From assembly GCA_003222035.1 (NCBI GenBank), contig QHUS01000065.1, positions 17,735 through 81,734 on the forward strand: a stretch of DNA of 64,000 bases, given 5' to 3'. This document shows positions 45,040 through 51,834 of this stretch, in pieces. The notes below the pieces were generated by a model. That model ran no database searches, had not been told where the DNA came from, and worked only from the letters and a program-made list of their open reading frames with translations. The DNA comes from Gemmatimonadota bacterium. GTDB taxonomy: Bacteria; Gemmatimonadota; Gemmatimonadetes; Gemmatimonadales; GWC2-71-9. Every line of letters begins with the position of its first letter. Position 1 is the first letter of the stretch. Made by a program: the position numbers and the translations under genes.

Positions 45040-45424
45040 GGTCTAGCCGCGCGGACCCGCGCTCGATGCGGAGCTGCGTCTGGCGATCGAGAAACGCCAG
45101 ACCCTCCTCGAGGTCGAGGGCGGTCGAAACCCCTTTGAGCGTCAGACCGAGCTGCACCATCGCGAAGGCGACCTCCGGCTGGATCCCGACGATCACGGTC
45201 TCGGAGCCGCGCAGACGCGCCATGTGGGCGATGTCCCGCAGCGTCCGCACCGCGAAGGAGTCCATCACGTCCAGCGCTGTGACGTCGACGATCACACCGC
45301 GGGCGCGAAACCGCCCGACACGCTCGATCAACGCCTCACGCAGCTGCGAGAGATCCGCGTCGGTCAGCGCCGATTGGATCGATGCAATCAGGTAATGGCC
45401 CTGCTTGAGAATCGGAACTTCCAC
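45032..45424 (-). CDS. rsbS: RsbS-type STAS stressosome scaffold/antagonist
   Basis: A 130-residue single STAS domain. MEVPILKQGHYLIASIQ matches the start of RsbS, and the phosphorylatable serine lies at Ser56 in TALDVMDSFAVRTL, at the place of Ser59 in Bacillus RsbS. RsbS and RsbR build the large stressosome shell that holds RsbT. GTG start with GGAGGG just before it. It sits 31 bases after rsbR. Confidence 0.93.
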   Translation of the reverse strand: MEVPILKQGHYLIASIQSALTDADLSQLREALIERVGRFRARGVIVDVTALDVMDSFAVRTLRDIAHMARLRGSETVIVGIQPEVAFAMVQLGLTLKGVSTALDLEEGLAFLDRQTQLRIERGSARLDRG

Positions 45425-45455
45425 CGGCCCTCCGATGACGGGGGTCCGCTGCCGC

Positions 45456-46364
45456 TCATGTCTTCGGGGACACTTCCTCCAACGGCAGGACCTTGTACCC
45501 GAGCAATCGCTCGGCCTCCTCGATGCCGCCCTGCAGGTCGCCCACCGTTGCCATTTCGCTGAGGTCGACGCCGATCGTGACCAGCGTCTGGGCGATCTCC
45601 GGCGACAGGCCCGTCACGATCACCGTCGCGCCCAGCAGCCGCGACGCTTCCACCGTTTGCACCAGGTGGTTCGCGACGTTCGAGTCCATGGCCGCCACGC
45701 CCGTGATATCGATGACCACCACCTTCGCGCGGTTGGTGCGGATGGCGCGCAGCAGCTGCTCGGTCAGCTGGCGGGCGCGCTGCGGGTCGATCACGCCAAT
45801 GATCGGCAGAATCAGCAGGCGCTCGCGCACCTGGAGCACGGGGGTCGAGAGCTCGCGAATCGCCTCCTGCTGCTGCCGGATGATGCGCTCGCGCTCCTGC
45901 ACGAACCCCACGGCTACCGTGTTCGCGATGCGGTTGGCCGCCGGCTCGTACGCGTCCAGGATGCGGTTGAGCTTGTCGAAGTCTTCGTGATATTTGGCGA
46001 ACAGTGAGCGGGCGAGCACGTCACGTAGTAACAGCACGATGCCCACGACTTCATGCGTCTCGACGCCGCGCGGGATGATGCGCTCGGACAGGTTGCGCGC
46101 GTACGCCTGCAGGGCCTCGAACGTCCCCGTCTCCAGCGCCTCGACGTAGTTGTCGTACACCGACGTCGCTTCGGCGAAGATTTCCTCCTCCGTCATCGCC
46201 GTGAGCAGCTGGGCTCGCGTGATGCGCCGCGCCCATTCCTCGCGCAGCTGTGTGCGGTTTTGTCGCAGGAGAGCCACCAGCTCGCGCAGCAGCGCCGCGG
46301 TGGACTCCGATTGGGTCTGGGGATCGGACGGAGACGGCAGCGCGTTCTTGCCTTTGGTGGCCAT
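45456..46364 (-). CDS. rsbR: RsbR-type stressosome sensor (RsbRD + STAS)
   Basis: A 302-residue protein. The N-terminal half (about 25-165) is an all-helical RsbRD/globin-like co-antagonist domain: LVALLRQNRTQLREEWARRI, TYNYVEALETGTF-like helices and RDVLARSLFAKY. A linker helix VQERERIIRQQQEAIRELSTPVLQVRERLLILPIIG leads into the C-terminal STAS domain (VVVIDITGVAAMDSNVANHL; residues about 190-285). The helical domain is thought to sense stress and the STAS domain packs into the stressosome. The first gene of the operon, with TAAGGA before the ATG and a sigma-54 promoter upstream. Confidence 0.93.
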   Translation of the reverse strand: MATKGKNALPSPSDPQTQSESTAALLRELVALLRQNRTQLREEWARRITRAQLLTAMTEEEIFAEATSVYDNYVEALETGTFEALQAYARNLSERIIPRGVETHEVVGIVLLLRDVLARSLFAKYHEDFDKLNRILDAYEPAANRIANTVAVGFVQERERIIRQQQEAIRELSTPVLQVRERLLILPIIGVIDPQRARQLTEQLLRAIRTNRAKVVVIDITGVAAMDSNVANHLVQTVEASRLLGATVIVTGLSPEIAQTLVTIGVDLSEMATVGDLQGGIEEAERLLGYKVLPLEEVSPKT

Positions 46365-46407
46365 GGCGGGCGGTCCTTAGCTGGATGGAATGTTGCCGCG
46401 GCGCAAC

Positions 46408-46423
46408 AGCAAGGCTAGTGCCA
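46408..46423 (-). promoter_or_regulatory. Sigma-54 (-24/-12) promoter of the rsbR operon
   Basis: On the minus strand positions 46423 to 46408 read TGGCACTAGCCTTGCT. The consensus is TGGCAC-N5-TTGC(A/T): every conserved base matches and the GG and GC pairs are ten bases apart as required. The expected start of transcription is about 46397, leaving a leader of about 33 nt that includes the TAAGGA ribosome binding site of rsbR (46364). The operon encodes its own sigma-54 activator. Confidence 0.85.
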
Positions 46424-46479
46424 CAAACGTGACCCCATGGTCGTGGCGTAACTATCTACACCACAATAAATTACTCCAT

Positions 46480-46507
46480 TCGATCGAGCGGCGTTACCTC
46501 ATCGATG
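46480..46507. promoter_or_regulatory. Two palindromes upstream of the sigma-54 promoter, possible activator sites
   Basis: TCGATCGA (46480-46487) and CATCGATG (46500-46507) are 8-bp palindromes about 57 and 77 bases upstream of the -24 element of the rsbR promoter, where enhancer-binding proteins usually bind. They share an ATCGA core. Short palindromes arise by chance, so this is only a candidate. Confidence 0.35.
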
Positions 46508-46543
46508 CAACAGTTTGATGCGCCAACCAGTAGCGCGGGGCAC

Positions 46544-46577
46544 AAAAAAGGGGCGCGAGTGCAACAGCGCCCCTTTT
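46544..46577 (-). terminator. Rho-independent terminator of the glmS-wza-wecB unit
   Basis: A 7-bp perfect stem GGGGCGC/GCGCCCC (46550-46556 with 46567-46573) and a 10-nt loop. Read on the minus strand the stem is followed by six T; on the plus strand by four T. It lies 125 bases past the wecB stop and separates that unit from the rsbR promoter. The rest of the 46365-46701 gap holds the rsbR leader and promoter, the palindromes, and about 125 bases between terminator and wecB in which I see nothing. Confidence 0.88.
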
Positions 46578-46701
46578 CCTAGATGCGCCAGGGGGAGCGG
46601 CGTGCGGTCCACTCCCCGCTGGTCGCTGCATCATTCATTCCCGCACCTCCTCATGATGCACACCTCATCACGTCTCTATGCGCCGCCGTGCGGCTCGGGT
46701 C

Positions 46702-47865
46702 TCAGCCCGCGCCGAGCGGTTGCGGAATCGCGACCGCGTGGCGCGGCGTGCGCGACGCCGCGTCCGGCGCATCCAGCTCGAAACGCTCGCCATCGCAGAC
46801 CACCTGCGCGATCCGCTCGGCGGCCCGGCCATCCCAGCGCTCGATGATCGGTCGCGCGGGTGAGCGACGGCGCAGGCCGCGCTCTGCGGCGGCGAGGATG
46901 GCGTCACGTCGCGGTTGCACCAGGCGGTTCGTCCCGTGGGTACAGGTGATCGGGCGCTCCGTGTTCGGTCGCACCGTCAGGCACGGCACGCCCAAGAACG
47001 TCGTCTCCTCCTGGAGGCCACCCGAGTCGGTGATCACGACACCGGCGTTGGCGACCAGACTGAGCATGTCCAGATAGCCGAGCGGTTCCAGGAGCTGGAG
47101 GGCCTGATCGGTCGACGGCCGCAGCCGCAGCCCCTCGATGCGCGCACGGGTGCGCGGGTGCACCGTGAACAGGACGGGGACCTGGCGCGCCAGCCGGTTC
47201 AGGGCGTCGAGCAGCTCGCGGAGCACGTCGGCGTCGTCCACGTTCGCCGGCCGGTGCAGCGTCACGACCGCGTAGGGCCGCCCGCTCACCCCGAAGCGCG
47301 CCGGCGCGTCGAGCGCCTGTGCCTGGGGGAGCGCCCAGCACAGCGTATCGATCATGACATTGCCGACGAAATGCACCCGCTCGGGCGGAATGCCCTCCGC
47401 GTCGAGGTTCTGGGCAGCATCGCGTGACGGCAGGAAGAGGACGTCCGAGAGCCGATCCGTGATCACGCGATTGATCTCTTCGGGCATCGTCCAGTCACCG
47501 CTGCGCAAACCCGCTTCCACGTGCCCGACCGGGACCTGGAGCTTCGCGGCAACGAGCGCCGCCGCAAGGGTGGAGTTCACGTCGCCGTAGGTCAGCACGA
47601 GATCGGGATGCAGGTCGCTGATCACCGGCTCCAGCCGTTGCATCGCCACGGCAGTTTGCTGAGCATGCGTCCCCGATCCCACTCCGAGATGATGGTCGGG
47701 CTGCGGGATCCAGAGTTGCTCGAAGAAGTCAGCCGACATGCCCGCGTCGTAGTGTTGACCCGTGTGGACGATCACGTGCTCCACGTCCCGCTTCACGAGC
47801 GCCCGGTCGACGGGTGCGAGCTTCATGAAGTTCGGGCGGGCGCCGACGACGGACAGGACGCGCAT
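46702..47865 (-). CDS. wecB: UDP-N-acetylglucosamine 2-epimerase (non-hydrolysing)
   Basis: A 387-residue epimerase converting UDP-GlcNAc to UDP-ManNAc. MRVLSVVGARPNFMKLAP, VIVHTGQHYD, VGHVEAGLRSGDWTMPEEINR, TLHRPANVD and ITDSGGLQEETTFLGVPCLTVRPNTERP (split in the family as substrate and allosteric sites) are all canonical. It starts at ATG 47865, four bases after the stop of the export protein gene. With glmS upstream, the unit channels fructose-6-phosphate to amino-sugar nucleotides for the polysaccharide. Confidence 0.95.
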   Translation of the reverse strand: MRVLSVVGARPNFMKLAPVDRALVKRDVEHVIVHTGQHYDAGMSADFFEQLWIPQPDHHLGVGSGTHAQQTAVAMQRLEPVISDLHPDLVLTYGDVNSTLAAALVAAKLQVPVGHVEAGLRSGDWTMPEEINRVITDRLSDVLFLPSRDAAQNLDAEGIPPERVHFVGNVMIDTLCWALPQAQALDAPARFGVSGRPYAVVTLHRPANVDDADVLRELLDALNRLARQVPVLFTVHPRTRARIEGLRLRPSTDQALQLLEPLGYLDMLSLVANAGVVITDSGGLQEETTFLGVPCLTVRPNTERPITCTHGTNRLVQPRRDAILAAAERGLRRRSPARPIIERWDGRAAERIAQVVCDGERFELDAPDAASRTPRHAVAIPQPLGAG

Positions 47866-47869
47866 CGCC

Positions 47870-48502
47870 CTAATGGGCCAGCCGGGTGACGGTGAACACC
47901 GCCACCGGAATCGCAACGAGGAGGCTGACGATGCGAACCGTCCGCTCGCTGTCACCCTGTTTCGGCACGATGATGCGGTCCCCCGTGCGCAGTCCCAGGG
48001 CCTCGATCGTCATGCCGCGCGCGAAGGCGTCCTGGAAGGTGTTGCCTTCATAGAGCCGGTCGCCTTCCCGCTCGATGCGCGCGGACGTGAACTTCGCATC
48101 CTTGGTCGGCCCACCGGCGGCCATGAGCGCGTCCGACACGACGGCGCCCGCGGGGACGGCGTAATAGCCGGGGTGCTCCACTTCTCCGAGCACCGCCAGA
48201 CGCACCAACACCCGCACGTGGATCACGGGATTCTTCAGGTACCGGCCGAGCTGCTGGATCAGATACGTCTCCACGTCGGCCCGTCGCACCCCGGTCAGCG
48301 GGATGGCGCCGATCACCGGTAGGGTCAGGGTCGGTCCCGGCCCGACGCTGTATGCCCGGGTGAACTGCGTATCTCCCTCGACCTCGAGGAGAATTTGATC
48401 GCCCAGTTCGAAATCGCTGTGCGGCACGCGCGCCGCGGTCTGCGCCGCCAGCGGGCTCGCCACTAACAGCGCCAGGAGGCACACCATCACTTTCTCGTTC
48501 AT
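47870..48502 (-). CDS. Wza-like polysaccharide export protein (short, SLBB)
   Basis: A 210-residue exported protein. Three starts are close together; I choose ATG 48502 because GGAG lies eight bases upstream; GTG 48511 and ATG 48508 overlap the glmS stop. A type I signal (MVCLLALLVASPLAAQ) precedes the poly_export domain (FELGDQILLEVEGDTQFTRAYSVGPG, LPVIGAIPLTGVRRADVETYL), one SLBB domain (VLGEVEHPGYYAVPAGAVVSDALMAAGG) and a C-terminal hydrophobic helix (IVSLLVAIPVAVFTV) that could cross the outer membrane. No lipobox. Shorter than Wza (about 380), with a single SLBB. Confidence 0.88.
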   Translation of the reverse strand: MNEKVMVCLLALLVASPLAAQTAARVPHSDFELGDQILLEVEGDTQFTRAYSVGPGPTLTLPVIGAIPLTGVRRADVETYLIQQLGRYLKNPVIHVRVLVRLAVLGEVEHPGYYAVPAGAVVSDALMAAGGPTKDAKFTSARIEREGDRLYEGNTFQDAFARGMTIEALGLRTGDRIIVPKQGDSERTVRIVSLLVAIPVAVFTVTRLAH

Positions 48503-48507
48503 GGGCA

Positions 48508-50334
48508 TCACTCCACTGTCACGCTCTTGGCCAGGTTGCGCGGTCGATCCACGTCACAGCCACGCAACACGGCGATGTGGTACGCCAGGAGCTGGAGCGG
48601 AATGACCGTCAGCACCGGCGCGAGGAGGGGAGGGGTCGCCGGTACGGCGATCTGGTGGCCCGCGAGACCGCGTAGATCGCCGCTCCCCTCGCTCGTGATC
48701 GCGATGATGCGGCCTCCCCTGGCTTTCACTTCCTGCATGTTCGAGATCACCTTCGGGTAGACGGCGTCCTTGGGCGCCAGACACACGACCGGCATGTTCT
48801 CGTCGATCAGCGCGATCGGTCCGTGCTTCATCTCGGCCGCCGGATACCCCTCGGCGTGGACATACGAGATCTCCTTGAGCTTGAGCGCGCCTTCGAGGGC
48901 CACCGGGAAGTTGATCCCGCGACCGAGGTAGAGCGCGTTCCGGGCGTCCGCGTACAGTTCGGCAAGCGCTCGCACCGCTGGCTCGACGGTCAGCGTTCGA
49001 GCCACCAGCTCCGGAAGCCGCATCAGCTCGGCGACCAAACGGCGGCCTTCCGCCTCCGGCAGCTCGCGCTGGCGCCCCAGGTGCAGTCCGAGGAGTAGCA
49101 GCGCCACCACCTGCGACGTGAAGGCCTTGGTCGACGCGACCCCGATCTCGGGACCCGCGTGCAGGTAGATGCCGCCGTCGGCCTCCCGCGCGATCGTGGA
49201 GCCGACGACGTTGACGAGACCGAGCGCGGTGGACCCCGCGGCCTTCGCGGCCCGGAGAGCCTCCAGCGTGTCGGCCGTCTCGCCCGACTGCGAGATCGCG
49301 ATGGTCACGGTCCCTGGAACGTGGAGCTGCTGCCGGTAGCGGTACTCCGACGCATACTCGACCGAGACCGGGATGCCGACCAGCTCCTCGAGCACGTGAC
49401 GCCCCACGAGCCCCGCGTGCCACGACGTGCCGCAGGCCACGATCACGATGCGCCGGATCGCCCGACACTGCTCCGGCGTGAGCTTCAAGCCGTTGAGACG
49501 CGCGGTCCCCTCCGCCACGAGCAGCCGCCCCCGCAACGTGCTCTGCACGGTTTCGGGCTGCTCGCAGATCTCCTTCAGCATGAAGTGGGGGTAACCACCG
49601 AGCGCGATCGCGTCGAGATCCCACTCGATGTCGTCTATGGAGCGCTCCTGCTCGCGCGCGTCCCCGTCGAGGACGCGGTAGCCCGCCGGTGTCACCACCG
49701 CCACGTCGCCATCGTTCAGGTAGACCACGGACCGCGTATGCCCCAGCACGGCGCTCGCGTCCGAGGCCACGAGGAATTCCCCATCGCCGACGCCGAGCAG
49801 GACCGGCGAGCCACGCCGCGCCACGACGATTTTTTGGGGATCGGCCTCGGCCAGCACAGCGATACCGTAGGTCCCCTCGACGTGGTGCAACGCGGCGATA
49901 ACCCGTTCCTCGAGCGTCGCACCGGGCGACTCTTCGATGAGGTGGACGAGCGTTTCCGTGTCCGTGTCGGTCACGAACACATGCCCATCCTGCTCCAACC
50001 GCTTGCGGAGCACGTCCGCGTTCTCGATGATGCCGTTATGCACCAGCGCGATCGTTCCGGTACAGTCGGTATGGGGATGCGCGTTGCGCTCAGTGGGTGC
50101 GCCGTGCGTCGCCCACCGCGTGTGACCGATGCCGCAGCTCCCATGCACGGGCATCCGCTCGAGCAGGTCGCGGAGTCCGGCGATTCGTCCGGCGAGCTTC
50201 CGGGTCTCCACGCCCTTGCCGTTCAGCACGGCGACGCCGGCGGAGTCGTAGCCACGGTACTCCAGTCGGCTCAGGCCCTCCACGAGCGGCGAGACCGCCG
50301 CCCTGGGGCCGACGTACCCTACGATCCCGCACAT
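48508..50334 (-). CDS. glmS: Glutamine-fructose-6-phosphate aminotransferase
   Basis: A 608-residue glucosamine-6-phosphate synthase, the first step of amino-sugar synthesis. Cys2 (MCGIVGYVG) is the glutaminase nucleophile; GHTRWATHGAPTERNAHPH is its active-site block. Two SIS domains follow (VACGTSWHAGLVGRH, ISQSGETADTLEALR, YLGRGINFPVALEGALKLKEISYVHAEGYPAAEMKHGPIALI; split) and the C-terminus ends in the catalytic PRNLAKSVTVE. Full length. It heads the glmS-export-wecB unit, so here it is dedicated to, or co-regulated with, polysaccharide production. No glmS ribozyme is apparent upstream. Confidence 0.96.
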   Translation of the reverse strand: MCGIVGYVGPRAAVSPLVEGLSRLEYRGYDSAGVAVLNGKGVETRKLAGRIAGLRDLLERMPVHGSCGIGHTRWATHGAPTERNAHPHTDCTGTIALVHNGIIENADVLRKRLEQDGHVFVTDTDTETLVHLIEESPGATLEERVIAALHHVEGTYGIAVLAEADPQKIVVARRGSPVLLGVGDGEFLVASDASAVLGHTRSVVYLNDGDVAVVTPAGYRVLDGDAREQERSIDDIEWDLDAIALGGYPHFMLKEICEQPETVQSTLRGRLLVAEGTARLNGLKLTPEQCRAIRRIVIVACGTSWHAGLVGRHVLEELVGIPVSVEYASEYRYRQQLHVPGTVTIAISQSGETADTLEALRAAKAAGSTALGLVNVVGSTIAREADGGIYLHAGPEIGVASTKAFTSQVVALLLLGLHLGRQRELPEAEGRRLVAELMRLPELVARTLTVEPAVRALAELYADARNALYLGRGINFPVALEGALKLKEISYVHAEGYPAAEMKHGPIALIDENMPVVCLAPKDAVYPKVISNMQEVKARGGRIIAITSEGSGDLRGLAGHQIAVPATPPLLAPVLTVIPLQLLAYHIAVLRGCDVDRPRNLAKSVTVE

Positions 50335-50829
50335 TGCTCAGATGCCTCACGCTTGGGTTCCAACAGCGGTGCGCCAGTGATCGCGAGACCGAAGCGCGCG
50401 AGCTGGGCGAGCGTGCCATCGACCACGCCGACCCCCCCCGCGGGCAAGGCGAGCAGCGGCGCCCCACAGCGCTCGCTCGTCGCTGCCCGTCCGGGCCGCG
50501 CGCCTCGCGCATGCGTGGTCCCCTCGTTTCTCCGTGTGCGACAGTCCTTGCAGGGCATATTCAACGACGCTAGGTCGTGCCTGCACACTTCAAGTTTGAG
50601 GCCCGGGAGCACACACCGCTGTCGCACTCACCGTTATCGGCCAGTGCGGTAACGGGTTACCTCCCCGCCGGACGCCGCGACACGCCACACCGCCGAGCCT
50701 CCGGCGTTGCGCCCGCGCGGCAACCCGCCGCGCCGCAGCGCCGCTCCGGAGATCGCCGGCGCTCAATGTTAGGCATCACCCGCGGCGGCCCCGGGTTTGC
50801 AGTTCCAGTGGGGGCCAACGGGGACAGTG
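50335..50829. other. 495-base gap between divergent glmS and the GGDEF-like gene
   Basis: No convincing gene, RNA or terminator. A minus-strand frame at 50319-50627 ends inside the start of glmS and its last 50 residues (APLLALPAGGVGVVDG, TLAQLARFGLAITG) look somewhat protein-like, possibly the eroded end of a lost gene, but the first half is Arg-rich noise. Both divergent promoters must lie here; I find no good sigma-54 element. Confidence 0.4.
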
Positions 50830-51834
50830 ATGACTGAGCGAATGCCGCAAGGCGGATTGCCACTGGTGCTCCTGGCCGGGAACGGTCAGGAATCAACGCG
50901 TTGGCTGAGGGGTCTGCTCGAGAGCGGTGGGTACGCCGTGCTGCAAGAGCGGTCCGGCCAGCACGCGCTGGAGCGCGCCCGGGCTACCGAGCCGGACGTG
51001 ATTCTCGTGGACGCCGAGCTGCCGGACATGCCCGGTGTCGAGCTCTGCCGAACGCTCCGCGCCGATCCGCGCGTCTCGAGCAGCACCCCGATACTGATGA
51101 CGATCCGCGACCCTGCAACGCGGGCGCAGCGTCTCAACGCCCTGCGAGCCGGTGCGTGGGAGTGCATCGCTCCCCCTCACGATGCGGATGAAATCCTGCT
51201 CAAGATCGGCGCGTATGTGCACGCCAAGCTCGACGCGGACCGGGCCCGTACCGATGGGTTGCTCGACCCTGTGACCGGGCTCTACAACCGGCAGGGGCTG
51301 GCACGGCGGGCACGCGAACTGGGATCGCAGGCGTTCCGGGAGCATGGTCCGCTCGCCTGCATCGTTCTGGCGCTCGACCTCGAGCCGGTTGAAGCCGAGG
51401 AAGGAGCAGCGGGAGGGGGATCGGGAGGAGGCGGAACCACCAGCCTGGGACGGTGCATCCAGGCGATCAAGGCGGCAGCCCGGTTGTCAGACGTCATCGG
51501 CCGGCTCAGCACGAGCGAATTCGCCGTGCTCGCCCCGGGCACGGACGCCGCTGGCGCGCGCCGGCTGGCCGAACGGCTAGCAGGCTCGGTGAGTGCGGCG
51601 ACCGTCGCCATGCGCGCTGGGACCGGCCTGCCGCCGGCCCCGATCCGCGTCCGCTGCGGGTACGAAGCCGTAGCCAACGTGGGCTATGCGCCGATCGAAC
51701 CCGTCGATCTCCTGGTGCGCGCCGCAGCCGCCGTTCGAACCGGGAGGGTCGACTCGGGCAATTGGCTCCGTCGCTTCGATGAGGGAGCCAGCTCGACCGC
51801 CACTCCCTCGCCCCCCCCCTCCTCACCTACCTAG
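50830..51834 (+). CDS. Receiver-GGDEF protein with degenerate active sites
   Basis: A 334-residue cytoplasmic protein starting at ATG 50830 (GGGGA five bases upstream). Residues 10-130 are receiver-like with the phosphoacceptor Asp61 (ILVDAELPDMPG) but without the acidic pair (Ala16-Gly17) and the conserved Lys. Residues 145-300 are a GGDEF domain (LLDPVTGLYNRQGLA); the signature loop reads STSEF (227-231), so GTP and metal binding should be lost. A Gly/Ala-rich insert (193-203) breaks the domain. It is probably a binding or docking protein and not a diguanylate cyclase. A run of nine C (51811-51819) lies near the 3' end; the stop shares CTAG with the convergent wzc gene. Confidence 0.82.
   Translation: MTERMPQGGLPLVLLAGNGQESTRWLRGLLESGGYAVLQERSGQHALERARATEPDVILVDAELPDMPGVELCRTLRADPRVSSSTPILMTIRDPATRAQRLNALRAGAWECIAPPHDADEILLKIGAYVHAKLDADRARTDGLLDPVTGLYNRQGLARRARELGSQAFREHGPLACIVLALDLEPVEAEEGAAGGGSGGGGTTSLGRCIQAIKAAARLSDVIGRLSTSEFAVLAPGTDAAGARRLAERLAGSVSAATVAMRAGTGLPPAPIRVRCGYEAVANVGYAPIEPVDLLVRAAAAVRTGRVDSGNWLRRFDEGASSTATPSPPPSSPT

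Noticed and set aside
50319..50627. 102-codon minus-strand frame ending inside glmS
   Set aside because: First half is Arg-rich, no ribosome binding site and no recognisable domain; kept only as a possible remnant in the gap description.
50335..50829. c-di-GMP or glmS-type riboswitch upstream of the GGDEF gene or glmS
   Set aside because: No match to the conserved GEMM core or the glmS ribozyme core could be found by eye.
51811..51819. C9 homopolymer as a phase-variation switch
   Set aside because: It lies within the last few codons, after the GGDEF domain, so slippage would change only the tail; noted under the gene instead.
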